Part shown: in pieces, positions 42,668 through 50,698 of the stretch
Position numbering within the stretch: position 1 is the first letter of the stretch
Layout of the letters: each line of letters starts with the position of its first letter
NCBI RefSeq assembly: GCF_900460065.1
Contig: NZ_UAVD01000001.1
Coordinates: forward strand, 101,846-165,845
Source: Streptomyces griseus
Lineage (GTDB): Bacteria > Actinomycetota > Actinomycetes > Streptomycetales > Streptomycetaceae
DNA length: 64,000 nucleotides
Reading direction: 5' to 3'
Translations under genes and position numbers: made by a program
The notes under the pieces: model-generated
Database searches by the model: none
What the model was told of the DNA's origin: nothing
What the model saw: the letters and a program-made list of their open reading frames with translations, nothing else

Positions 42668-43903
42668 TTACGCCGAGGGCCAGGAGAGCGAGACCCGGCT
42701 GTGCACCTTGTCGATGACCCGGTCGGCCGGGATTTGGTCATCAGAGGTGTTGGCCGGATAGACCCGGATGACCGGACTGGGGCCCCCGCGCCGGCTGGCC
42801 TCCCAGTCGCGAAGCACGTCGGCGACCTGGTCGGCGAACTGCTCCGCGTTCGGGCCGAGGGCGTGCACGCCGTACTCGATGTGCTTGTTGTCCTCGGTGC
42901 GGCGGGTGACGAGGTAGGCGAAGGTGTCGTCCTCGACGGCGGCGAGGGCGAACCGCCTGTTCACGGGGGCGACCAGGCCCGTGTCCAGGTCCTCGTCGAC
43001 GGCCATCGTGCAGAAGCCGGGCAGGCTGATGGCCATGGCCATCTGGAGGGTGTCGATGAGTTCCGAGAGGCCGATGACGACGCCTGTCCACAGCTCGTGG
43101 CGCGGGTACGTGACCACGTTGTCCAGACGGTGTGGGTCGGCCGGTAGTCCGTCGTCGAACTTCAGCCCGATCTCCGGTGTGCCGTTGACGAGAAGAAGTT
43201 CTTCCCGGTGGGCCGTCGAGCCCTGCATCGGGACGAAGCCGCAGATGAGCGCCGACACGCTCTCCAGGTAGGGACCGTGTTCGCCCGGGATCTGGGTGAA
43301 GGCGACCGACCGGGTCAGGCCACGCATCCGCAGCGGCACCACAAGCCGACCGCCCTGCTTGAGCTGCGCGGTCCACGCCGGAGCGATGTCCCAGGCTCCG
43401 GCGGTCACCATGACGACGTCGACCTCGCCGAGCTCCGGAATGGGCTCGGCGGCGTCGGCGGTAAGGACGCGTACCCGGTCGTAGCCGTGCTCGTTCAGGA
43501 GCCGGTGCGCCCGCTCGGTGACTACGGGATCGATGTCCACGGTGACGACCTCGCCGTGCTCGCCTACGAGCTCGGCGAGGTAGGCGGCGTTCAGCCCGCC
43601 CGAACCGATCTCCAACACGCGCATGCCGGGCTTCACCTGGGCCTGCTCCAGCATCATCGCCTGGATCTGCGGGGCGGAGACGGAGCTGAGCTGCACACCG
43701 TGCTCGTCCGTCTTGGTGATCACTGCCGCGTACGTGTCGTACGCCTTGTCCAGCGGGGTGTCGGGAATGAACGCGTGCCGAGGCACCTTGCGCATGACGG
43801 CTTCGATCTCCGAGGAGGAGATGTCGCCGCCTGCGCGCAGCTCGTCCACCACCTTGTTCCGGAGACGGGTCGCTTCGTCGGGCTCGACGGTCGTGTTCGT
43901 CAT
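42668..43903 (-). CDS. PCMT-like methyltransferase, FxLD lanthipeptide system
   Basis: 411 residues, longer than a housekeeping L-isoaspartyl methyltransferase (about 210). The N-terminal half is PCMT-like: FIPDTPLDKAYDTYAAVITK, QLSSVSAPQIQAMMLEQAQV, then SAM motif I MRVLEIGSGGLNAAYLAEL and GHSARVVVD-like motif TVDIDP. The C-terminal 190 residues are an extension seen in the FxLD-system enzymes. Known relatives methylate an aspartate of a lanthipeptide core, leading through succinimide to isoaspartate. The precursor encoded 55 nt downstream has Asp42 in TGDG as a likely target. Its start is followed upstream by a 217-nt gap that may hold the promoter of the lan run. Confidence 0.9.
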   Translation of the reverse strand: MTNTTVEPDEATRLRNKVVDELRAGGDISSSEIEAVMRKVPRHAFIPDTPLDKAYDTYAAVITKTDEHGVQLSSVSAPQIQAMMLEQAQVKPGMRVLEIGSGGLNAAYLAELVGEHGEVVTVDIDPVVTERAHRLLNEHGYDRVRVLTADAAEPIPELGEVDVVMVTAGAWDIAPAWTAQLKQGGRLVVPLRMRGLTRSVAFTQIPGEHGPYLESVSALICGFVPMQGSTAHREELLLVNGTPEIGLKFDDGLPADPHRLDNVVTYPRHELWTGVVIGLSELIDTLQMAMAISLPGFCTMAVDEDLDTGLVAPVNRRFALAAVEDDTFAYLVTRRTEDNKHIEYGVHALGPNAEQFADQVADVLRDWEASRRGGPSPVIRVYPANTSDDQIPADRVIDKVHSRVSLSWPSA

Positions 43904-44120
43904 GGACTTCCTTCAGTCGTGCGTATGGGGGAGCAGGCCGGCGGTCGCGTGCCGGATGGGTCGGGTAACCCATGGGAGAGCGCGCTCGGTTCTCGTCGGC
44001 TGACCGACAGGGCCGCGCTGGACGGCGAGCTGGGAGGTCCACGCCTGCGGAGGGCTGCCCGGCGGGCCGGTTCGTTTCGACCAGCCCGCTGGGTGGCTCG
44101 CGTGTGGCAAGGGGCGTGCG

Positions 44121-44540
44121 TCACTCGATCTCCTTGACGTAGCGAGCCTCGATCAACACTTCGATCAGGTCAGCGGTCACGAAGGCGAGACGGCGGGCGA
44201 GTCCGACGGCCTGCCGATAGCCAGCCGGAGTGGGCTCCTCCAGCAGAGGAACTCCTCGCTCGACAAGGCGGGTCATCTCGGCACTGGGCGGGAAGCTGTC
44301 GTCAGCCACCGTGATGTCGCTGAGCTGCTTCAGGTGTCTGCGGAGGCGGCCGAGCAGGGCGACAGCCGATGCAACAGGTGGCGGCTGACTGCCGATCGCC
44401 GCGTCGAGGTCGTCGAAGACCTCCTCGATGTCGAGGGGTTCCCACGCCCGGAACCGCTCCAGCACGAGCCGTAAACCGTCCGCGTCGAGCGGTGGCGTCC
44501 ACTCCTGGGCTGGAGGTTTCGGAGCCACTGCGGTGCTCAC
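44121..44540 (-). CDS. Small DUF6415-like protein
   Basis: 139 residues from GTG 44540, overlapping the stop of the ATP-binding gene (GTGA). The sequence (DADGLRLVLERFRAWEPLDI, VALLGRLRRHLKQLSDITVA) looks like the small helical DUF6415 proteins often found with streptomycete natural-product clusters, though the family name is from memory. It has no membrane segment, cysteines or obvious active site. Coupling to the HATPase gene and position between the regulators and the lan genes suggest a part in control of the cluster. No molecular function is known to me. Confidence 0.7.
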   Translation of the reverse strand: MSTAVAPKPPAQEWTPPLDADGLRLVLERFRAWEPLDIEEVFDDLDAAIGSQPPPVASAVALLGRLRRHLKQLSDITVADDSFPPSAEMTRLVERGVPLLEEPTPAGYRQAVGLARRLAFVTADLIEVLIEARYVKEIE

Positions 44541-44968
44541 CGCTCTCTCCCCACCGGAGTCTCGACCACAGCCCAGGTGTCCTTGCCCCACGAGTGCATG
44601 TCGTAGCCCCACTGCGAACTCATCGCCGCGACCAGACTCAGACCCCGGCCGCTCTCAGCGTTCAGGTCGGCCGTTTTCAGATGAGGAGCGTCGTGCGAGC
44701 GGTCGGAGACTCCGATGCGGATGGCACCGTTGCTCGGTCGCTCGATGTGGATTCGCGACACCGGGGTCTCGGTGTGCTCGACGGCGTTGGCCAGCAGTTC
44801 AGTGACGATGATCTTTCCCCAGCCGGTCACGTCGTCGTCCATGCCCCAGACCGCCAGTACCTGGGAGATGAAAGCGCGGGCGAGGCCCACGGAGTCACGT
44901 ACGCAGGGCACCTCTGCGGCGTAACCCGGGGAGCCGACCGCATTCGGTTGAGCGACGGTCATGGTCAC
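44537..44968 (-). CDS. ATP-binding protein, anti-sigma-factor kinase-like
   Basis: 143 residues. GTG 44968 was chosen because GGAGGG lies 9 nt before it; ATG 44960-44962 is the alternative. This is a single HATPase_c domain as in RsbW/SpoIIAB-like proteins common in Streptomyces: VTELLANAVEHT (N-box with Glu and Asn), GVSDRSHDAPHL (G1), and SGRGLSLVAAMSSQWG (G2). There is no histidine phosphoacceptor domain. It is divergent from the XRE regulator gene, with a 231-nt shared promoter region, and coupled to the DUF6415-like gene. This trio commonly sits beside accessory clusters; control of the lan genes is inferred. Confidence 0.9.
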   Translation of the reverse strand: MTMTVAQPNAVGSPGYAAEVPCVRDSVGLARAFISQVLAVWGMDDDVTGWGKIIVTELLANAVEHTETPVSRIHIERPSNGAIRIGVSDRSHDAPHLKTADLNAESGRGLSLVAAMSSQWGYDMHSWGKDTWAVVETPVGRER

Positions 44969-45199
44969 GAGGTCTTTCCCTCCGGCTGGGGTTCCCGGTG
45001 CGGACAAGCAAGGCAGGACCGGGCTTTCCTCCGTGCCGCCGCACCGAACTCGGCTTGGCGACCGATGACCAGTCAACGAGCGACGAGCGCAGCGCAACAG
45101 GAAGAGTCCCGGATCCGTAAACGCCACCAACCGGAAGACTTTGCGTTTCCATTACCCGAGCTCTAGGTGTCAGCGTGACGGTGGAGCTACGTTCGGTGC
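44969..45199. promoter_or_regulatory. Divergent promoter region between HATPase and XRE genes
   Basis: 231 nt between divergent regulators. The right part, with TTTGCGTTTCCATTACCCGAG near 45140-45160, is locally less GC-rich and may hold promoter elements for the XRE gene, but no -10/-35 pair can be assigned firmly. The XRE protein is the natural candidate to bind here. Confidence 0.4.
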
Positions 45200-46453
45200 A
45201 TGGGAGGAAATCTCGTTCTTCAGGACCGACTTGATCAACTCGGTCTGACGCAGGAGGAGTTGGCGGCACGCCTGAACGCAGCGCTACAGGAGATCACCGG
45301 TCGGCCTGGCGATATCTCCTCCCGGACGGTGCGCAACCTGCTCAACGGATCAAGCCGACGCCCAATCGGACGCACTTGCGCCGCACTTGAGCGTGTGTTC
45401 GGCTGCCCCGTGGCGGACTTAGGGTTCAGCGCACCCAGCTCAATGCAACATCCCCCGGAGGGCCCCGTGCGGCGTCGCGACTTCATCGCTTCCACCACCG
45501 GGACGGCAGCCGCAGTCGTTCCCGTGGTCAAGCAACGTCGGTCGGTGGGCATGTCGGACGTGGCCCGAGCATCGGCCGGCATGAACCAGCTCGTGGAGGC
45601 CGACGACCGTCAAGGCGGGCACGCCTCCCTGGCGACCGCAGCCCTCGAAGCTCGCGCAAAAGTGCTGGAGCTTCAGCACCGGAACGCCAGTGAACGTGTA
45701 CGCCGTGCCCTGTACGCGCTCGCGGCCGAGTTCACCACCGTCGCCGCCTGGTCGTGCATCGACCTACGTGACCTGGACAAGGCCCGGACGTACCTGCACG
45801 AGTCGTCCACGTTCGCCGGCCTCTCCCAGGACCCGCCCACGGCCATGCGCGTATGGGTCAACATGGCCATGCTCGCCTACCAGCGGAAGAACTGGCCAGA
45901 ACAGCTCGCGGCAGCTCAGGCGGCCAACGCCTCCCCAGCCGCCCGCAGAGACCCGTTCTTCGGCTCCATGGGCCGCGTCCGTCTCGCGCTCGCCCACTCG
46001 TCGCTGGGAGACCTGCGAGCCGCTCGCCGGTCCCTGGGCGCAGCGCAGGAGAACTACCGGAAGGCGGCCGAGGACGAGCGTCCTCGGTGGACCGCGTTCT
46101 ACGGGCCGGCGGAACTCAACCACCTCGCGGCGATCATCCTCAACCACAACGGGGAGCCCGCCGAAGCCGAGGCGATGGCTCACCGGTCCCTGGCCAAGAT
46201 CCCGGCGGAGTTCCAGCGCAACCGCGCGCTGGCCACCTGCCAGCTCGCCCTGGCGCAACTCCGCCAGGGCGAGCCCGAGCAGGCTACGGCGACCGCGGCC
46301 ACCGTCTTCACGATCATGGAGGGCGCTCCACTGCCGGGGCGCATGCGCACCCTGATCGGAGACTTCCACCGAGACCTGTTCCGGCTGGCGCCGTCCACGA
46401 CGTACGCCCGCGACTGGGCAGACCGCATGCGAGATGAATGGAGCCGAACGTGA
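45200..46453 (+). CDS. XRE-family regulator with TPR-like C-terminus
   Basis: 417 residues from ATG 45200. The N-terminal helix-turn-helix is unusual in length but clear: LDQLGLTQEELAARLNAALQ and ISSRTVRNLLNGSSRRP, where the recognition region is SSRTVRNLLNG. A short segment RRRDFIASTTGTAAAVVPVV looks like a signal-like stretch and is a common feature in this streptomycete regulator group. The remaining 300 residues are helical repeats of TPR type (ARTYLHESSTFAGL, MAMLAYQRKNWPEQLAAAQ, AEAMAHRSLAKIPAEFQRN), which in relatives bind a peptide or small signal. It probably controls the adjacent HATPase/DUF6415/lan genes. It overlaps the GNAT gene. Confidence 0.88.
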   Translation: MGGNLVLQDRLDQLGLTQEELAARLNAALQEITGRPGDISSRTVRNLLNGSSRRPIGRTCAALERVFGCPVADLGFSAPSSMQHPPEGPVRRRDFIASTTGTAAAVVPVVKQRRSVGMSDVARASAGMNQLVEADDRQGGHASLATAALEARAKVLELQHRNASERVRRALYALAAEFTTVAAWSCIDLRDLDKARTYLHESSTFAGLSQDPPTAMRVWVNMAMLAYQRKNWPEQLAAAQAANASPAARRDPFFGSMGRVRLALAHSSLGDLRAARRSLGAAQENYRKAAEDERPRWTAFYGPAELNHLAAIILNHNGEPAEAEAMAHRSLAKIPAEFQRNRALATCQLALAQLRQGEPEQATATAATVFTIMEGAPLPGRMRTLIGDFHRDLFRLAPSTTYARDWADRMRDEWSRT

Positions 46454-46977
46454 CCAGGGTGATCGACCTGCGGCACTACGGACAGGAAAGCCTCCCCGAG
46501 GGCTTCAAGCAGATGCTGATCGACGTGCACGCTGACGCCTACGCCGATGCGATGGACAACGAGTTCAACCAGCGGTTCCCGTGGTTCGTCGATCACTGGT
46601 CAGGAATGGGCGGCTTCACCTGCGTCGTCGCCTTCGACGGCGACGAGCCGACCGGCTTCGCGTACGGCGCCCCGCTCCAGCCGGGCCGTGAGTGGTGGCG
46701 TTTCACTGCGTTCGCGCCGAACAACGGCTACACCGCGACCTACGCCGTCTCCGAAGTCATGGTGCGCCCGCAGTGGCGGGGGCAGGGGATCTCGGAGCGG
46801 CTCCACGAGGCCCTGCTGAAGGAACGCGGTGAAGACCTTGCGGTGCTCCTGGTCGACGTGACGCATCCGAGGGTTCAGGGTCTGTACGAGACGTGGGGCT
46901 ACGAGAAGGCGGGCGAGCAGCAGCCCTTCGCCGACTCCCCGGTTTACGCGGTCATGGTGAAGCGGTTGCACCCGTGA
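46450..46977 (+). CDS. GNAT-family acetyltransferase
   Basis: 175 residues from GTG 46450, which overlaps the XRE stop (GTGA) and has GGAG 7 nt upstream; ATG 46438 would add four residues. The acetyl-CoA pyrophosphate-binding loop is RPQWRGQGISERLHEALL (R-x-x-G-Q-G type), preceded by the beta-4 strand YAVSEVMV. The C-terminal part has VTHPRVQGLYETWGYEKAGE, typical of GNAT beta-6/helix. Substrate is not evident. Coupled to the regulator, it could acetylate a cluster product or give self-protection, or simply be a passenger. Confidence 0.88.
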   Translation: MTRVIDLRHYGQESLPEGFKQMLIDVHADAYADAMDNEFNQRFPWFVDHWSGMGGFTCVVAFDGDEPTGFAYGAPLQPGREWWRFTAFAPNNGYTATYAVSEVMVRPQWRGQGISERLHEALLKERGEDLAVLLVDVTHPRVQGLYETWGYEKAGEQQPFADSPVYAVMVKRLHP

Positions 46978-47096
46978 GCAGTTCCGCTCCAGAGTCGCCC
47001 ACGTACGACGTCGTTTTTTAACAGTTCGTGATCGCTGCGGGCAGGGGCGAGCATTGTCGGTGAGTTCGGATTGGCCGATGGAGAGGCGACCGTGTA

Positions 47097-48254
47097 GTGG
47101 CCGTATACGTAAGCCGGAACCGGACGGATGCATCGCCAAAGCGAGCTGCGGAGCCGGACAGTGAGTTCTTCGAGAGAATTGCCGGGCCTTTTTGGGATCA
47201 GGTAAGGGATGTGATCAATGAGTGGTGGTCGCATCTTCCGGCCCAGTCTCGCCCCGGCATGCGTAGTAGGCTGCTGGACCGTAACTCTGGCACGAACGTC
47301 TTCTCGGCGTTGTGGGAGCTCTACCTGCACGAAATGCTGATCGGCTCTGGCTGCAAGGTGGCGATCGAGCATAGTGTCGGAACTACAGGTAAGAACCCCG
47401 ACTTCCTTGTTATTCGAGAGGGTGAACGATTCGTCGTCGAGGCGATTTGGTCGGCCCAGCGCCTGGCTGACATGGGTGAACAAATCCCACCCCCGTTGAT
47501 CGACGCCATCGATAATGTGCCCAGTCCCAACTTCTTCCTGTCGTACTCCGTTCACGCGATGGGTGCGGCAGCGCCTTCGCAGAAGCGGTTGAAGAACGGC
47601 TTGGCGCAGTGGCTCAGCAGCCTGGACCCCGACCAAGTCATCGCAGACTGCGAGCGTAAAGTGCCACTACCAAGGCATACCTGGCAGGAAGCCGACTGGA
47701 GCCTGTCATTCGAGGCGATACCCCGAAGTCCTGGAAAGCGAGACGACCCGGCAGCCAGGGCAATTGGGGTTTACCCCTCGATTAGCTGGCTCGATGTCGG
47801 GTCGGATCGGGTGCTCGACGCGGTCAAGAAGAAGGGGGGCAGGTATGGTGACTTGGGGATGCCATTCATCGTGGCGGTGGGCCACGCGGCTTTCTTTCCT
47901 GAGAACCGAGATGTCGAGACAGCGCTATACGGGGCCTCGGTCGAGTATGTCCACACCGGCACTCCGGTCGTCGGTCGTCTATCCAACGGCTATTGGAACT
48001 CCACCTATGATCACGCCCACGGAAAAGTCAGCGGCGTTCTCACCGTCGACAACCCAGCACCGTGGACCTGGGCAAAGAACACCCCCGTTCTTTGGCACAG
48101 CTCGGATCCCGCCTCGCTTCCGGCCCCCGTCCTGCCCTCCTGGGCTACTGCACAGCTCGCCGACGCCCAGGTCGAAAGGCACATGCCAACCTGCCCCATC
48201 CAGGATGTCCTCGGCCTCCCTCAGCTTTGGCCAGTCGGTGATGCCTTTCCCTGA
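47097..48254 (+). CDS. Unknown protein with PD-(D/E)XK nuclease-like motif
   Basis: 385 residues from GTG 47097, preceded by GGAGAGG at a spacing of about 10. I do not recognise the family. Residues about 75-130 carry ALWELYLHEMLIGSGCKVAI, then NPDFLVIREGERFVVEAIW, which fits the PD-x(n)-(D/E)XK pattern, with Asp in NPDF and Glu in VVEA replacing E-x-K. The rest of the protein is mixed, with an FIVAVGHAAFFP strand near 255-266. It is the only gene between the GNAT and the relaxase remnant, in a section of average GC. A stand-alone nuclease with a defence role is plausible; a catalytically dead relative is possible because the final Lys is not in place. Confidence 0.65.
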   Translation: MAVYVSRNRTDASPKRAAEPDSEFFERIAGPFWDQVRDVINEWWSHLPAQSRPGMRSRLLDRNSGTNVFSALWELYLHEMLIGSGCKVAIEHSVGTTGKNPDFLVIREGERFVVEAIWSAQRLADMGEQIPPPLIDAIDNVPSPNFFLSYSVHAMGAAAPSQKRLKNGLAQWLSSLDPDQVIADCERKVPLPRHTWQEADWSLSFEAIPRSPGKRDDPAARAIGVYPSISWLDVGSDRVLDAVKKKGGRYGDLGMPFIVAVGHAAFFPENRDVETALYGASVEYVHTGTPVVGRLSNGYWNSTYDHAHGKVSGVLTVDNPAPWTWAKNTPVLWHSSDPASLPAPVLPSWATAQLADAQVERHMPTCPIQDVLGLPQLWPVGDAFP

Positions 48255-48395
48255 CGGCTGCCGGGGCAGCACAGCAACCGGTCTCGCCAGCTCATCCGGC
48301 CGCCGGATCCCGAGTCCATCCGGCTGACGAGTAAAGGCGCTCGTGAAGATCCGCCTCACGAGCGCCTTTCGTAGTTCGGGACGGGGAAGTGCACG

Positions 48396-48806
48396 TCAGT
48401 GACCTGGACGCAGGCGTTTCACGTCCGTCGGCTGGAGTTGAACGGCCGGAACGGACGGTGCGCCCGTCTCCGTCATCAGACGGTTGTTGCGAGCACTACG
48501 GGTTGCCGCGCTCCGAGCTCGCTGGCTGACTCGCTCGGCGGTGGCCGTCCGCAAGCGCCAGACCAGGACTTCGGCCGGTCGGTCCGCGGTGTCGAGCTCC
48601 CGTTGCTCTGACAGGTCGGCCAAGGCCCGGCGCGGCGGATTGCCGGCGGACTCGGCTTGGGCGAGGGCAGTGGACAGCGCGGGCCAAGCCGGGTCGGCGA
48701 GGATGCGATGCGCGTGGTCGGGGATTGTGGCTCGGACGGCTGCGGCGAGCCGATCCTGTGCCTGGGGACTCGGGGCACGCGCGGCGAGCTGGGCGAGGGC
48801 CGGTGG
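48396..48806 (-). pseudogene. C-terminal remnant of a probable relaxase/mobilisation protein
   Basis: The minus-strand frame here reads LAQLAARAPSPQAQDRLAAA, then DHAHRILADPAWPALSTAL and RELDTADRPAEVLVWRLRTA, which resembles the C-terminal end of streptomycete relaxase/mobilisation proteins as I recall them. The frame continues upstream only as the antisense of the integrase, so the N-terminal catalytic part is gone. The two fragments abut near 48.8 kb, suggesting a deletion that joined the end of one gene to the middle of the other. The family call is tentative. Confidence 0.42.
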
Positions 48807-48833
48807 GGCGGCATGCTGTTGGGCGGCGCACCC

Positions 48834-49739
48834 TGGACCGTGCGCACGGCTCTGAACGAAGCAGTGCGCCGAGGCCATCTCACCGTCAACCCCGCCTCCG
48901 TCGCCAAGGCGCCGCGACTGGAAGAGGAAGAGGTCGAGCCCTACACGGTCGACGAAGTGCACAAGCTTCTGGACCTGGCAAACAAGACTGGGCACCCGGC
49001 GCGCTGGGTCGTATCTCTTGCCCTGGGGCTGCGTCAGGGTGAGGTCCTCGGTCTCAAGTGGACGGACGTCGACTTCGAACTGCGGGTCATGACGGTCCAC
49101 CGCAACCGTCTACGGCCCCGGTACGAGCACGGCTGCGGCAACCACTGCGGGCGCAAGCCCGGCTACTGCCCTCAGAAGGTCAACATTCGCCGTGAGACGA
49201 AGGACACCAAGTCCCGCGCCGGACGTCGGCCCATCGGCAACCCCGAGCCCTTGGTGCAGCTTCTGCTTCAGCACCGACGCGCACAGGAGCGAGACCGGCG
49301 AGCCCCTCAACCCGAACACCGACCACCACGAGTGGAAGACCTCCTCAAGGCGGCCGGTCTGCGCGCGGGCCGCCTCCACGACGCCCGCCACACGGCTGCG
49401 ACCGTCCTGCTGATCCTTGGCGTTCCCGACACAGTCGTTGACGCGATCATGGGCTGGGAGCCCGGCAAGTCCGCCCGGATGCGCCGCCGCTACCAGCACC
49501 TCACCAACCGGGTACTCACGGACGCCGCCGACAAGATCGGCGGGCTCCTTTGGCCGCTGCCTGAGGAGCCGCCTGCTGCGGACCGGCCCTGGTCTCAGCC
49601 GGGCAAGAGGTTGGCCCGAACGCATCTGAGTCAGGCCGGCCTCTTCGAGCTGGCTGTAGACACCCCCCGGCGTCTTACCTTTCGGCGGGCTGATCTTCTC
49701 CTTGCTCGGTGGTGTAGGGCCGACCGGCCTGATCCGTGA
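48834..49739 (+). pseudogene. Truncated, frameshifted tyrosine integrase
   Basis: Only the C-terminal catalytic part of a site-specific tyrosine recombinase remains. It starts at WTVRTALNEAVRRGHLTVNP and lacks the N-terminal arm- and core-binding half. Active-site residues visible are Arg in LALGLRQGEVLGLKW, the HDARH box and the nucleophile Tyr in RRRYQHLTNR. Between about 49270 and 49345 the conserved segment TGEPLNPNTDHHEWK is in another frame, bracketed by two length changes: a deletion after LLLQHRRAQ and one missing G at about 49335 (AAG-ACC for AAG-GAC-C). The C-terminus runs on past the usual end and overlaps the HNH gene. It is unlikely to be functional. Confidence 0.8.
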
Positions 49740-50472
49740 CGACGGCGACTGACGTGGGCAGAACCTCGACGCGGAGCATGGGCCATGCCAGGGGATCGCC
49801 ACGACCATCAACATAGATCAGGTGACGTACGTAGGCACCCACGAGGAAATCCTGTTCGGCAAGCTCGCGGACGTAACCCTCAAGTGTCTTCTCCGCGTCT
49901 CGGTTGTCGCGCACACTGTGAAGCTCCGGGGCGATGTCGAGGTAGTCCCGGAGCAGGTCCAGGAACTCCACGATCAACGACTCTTCGTCGTCAGGGAGAT
50001 CGTCCGGCAGGGCGTACTCGAACGCCAGACTCGCCTTGATCATGTTCCATAGAGGGTTGCCCCGCGTGATCAGCGCCAACGCCCTGGGCTGAGGGAACGC
50101 CGGGTCGGGAACGAGCCTCACGCCGCCTGAGGTGTTGTCGTCCAGTGAGCGCCGGACCCAAGCGGCATGCCGCTCCTTGATCTCCTGGAGTCGCTCAACC
50201 GTGAAATGGGTGGGTTGGTCATCTATCTGCTTGTGGTGCCTACTGCACAGCAGCAGCAGATTGGTATGGCTGTCTCTGGAGGCGTCGCCCAGGTCCTCCG
50301 CCCTCGGGCCGCCTTTGGAACGAGCCACGATGTGTGCCTCCTCGCCAAAGACCGACGGATCATCACAGTCCGTCCCCGGGGTGATCACCTCCCCACGGCA
50401 GATTGCACACCTCCCGCCGGCTTCAGCCCACACGATCTTGCGCGTCTTCTCGGAGACCCCCATGGGTGGCAC
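49675..50472 (-). CDS. HNH endonuclease domain protein
   Basis: 265 residues from GTG 50472; ATG 50463 (MGVSEKTRK) is an alternative. The N-terminal 90 residues form the HNH zinc finger: AEAGGRCAICRGEVI, FGEEAHIVARSKGGPRAEDL and NLLLLCSRHHKQIDDQP, with the CxxC, H and HH residues intact. The remaining 175 residues are helical (EESLIVEFLDLLRDYLDIAP) then beta-rich and unassigned, possibly target recognition. Its 3' end overlaps the degenerate end of the integrase on the opposite strand. It is the last gene before the right end of the island. Restriction of incoming DNA is plausible; no modification partner is next to it. Confidence 0.85.
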   Translation of the reverse strand: MPPMGVSEKTRKIVWAEAGGRCAICRGEVITPGTDCDDPSVFGEEAHIVARSKGGPRAEDLGDASRDSHTNLLLLCSRHHKQIDDQPTHFTVERLQEIKERHAAWVRRSLDDNTSGGVRLVPDPAFPQPRALALITRGNPLWNMIKASLAFEYALPDDLPDDEESLIVEFLDLLRDYLDIAPELHSVRDNRDAEKTLEGYVRELAEQDFLVGAYVRHLIYVDGRGDPLAWPMLRVEVLPTSVAVVTDQAGRPYTTEQGEDQPAER

Positions 50473-50559
50473 CTTGTCCAGAAGAGCTCAGGTGGTCGCA
50501 GAGGAACCAGACCGGGCTCTTGCGCGTGCAGTGAGCCGTCGAGGCCTGGCCGAAGCAAC

Positions 50560-50579
50560 TGCAACCCAAACTGCAACCC
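50560..50579. repeat. Paired TGCAACCC repeats, right end
   Basis: Two TGCAACCC units separated by AAAC, ending 1 nt before the right direct repeat. They match the pair at 33516-33535 and are candidate arm-type integrase sites. Confidence 0.6.
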
Positions 50580-50580
50580 T

Positions 50581-50698
50581 CAACGTCGAAGGGCCCCACC
50601 GCGAACGGTGGGGCCCTTCAACGTATTGCCCGGTGAGAGCAATGGCGGAGGATACGAGATTCGAACTCGTGAGGGGTTGCCCCCAACACGCTTTCCAA
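50581..50698. repeat. attR: right copy containing tRNA-Ser 3' half plus terminator
   Basis: 118 bp matching 33301-33419. Identity stops at GCTTTCCAA in the anticodon loop, beyond which the chromosomal 5' half of tRNA-Ser continues. The island therefore supplied a replacement 3' half that restores the tRNA gene. Confidence 0.88.
50589..50618. terminator. Perfect hairpin terminator downstream of tRNA-Ser
   Basis: The same 13-bp stem with CGAA loop as at 33309-33338, located 28 nt beyond the tRNA-Ser 3' end on its downstream side. It ends the tRNA transcript before the island. Confidence 0.85.

Larger units (their letters stand above)
33301..50698. mobile_element. Genomic island integrated at tRNA-Ser(GGA)
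   Basis: A 17.4-kb segment bounded by 119- and 118-bp direct repeats, the right one being the 3' half and downstream terminator of an intact tRNA-Ser(GGA). Inside each end are paired TGCAACCC repeats of the kind bound by tyrosine integrase arms. A decayed tyrosine integrase, with its final frame running toward the right end, and a probable relaxase remnant are present, with no intact conjugation genes. Cargo consists of an AAA/TOPRIM gene with partner (visibly lower GC), an FxLD lanthipeptide cluster with regulators, a PD-(D/E)XK-like gene and an HNH gene. It looks like a fixed remnant of an integrative mobilisable element. Confidence 0.85.

Noticed and set aside
48657..48833. N-terminal extension of the integrase frame
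   Set aside because: This stretch is the antisense of the relaxase-like remnant and has no integrase likeness; recognisable sequence starts near 48834.
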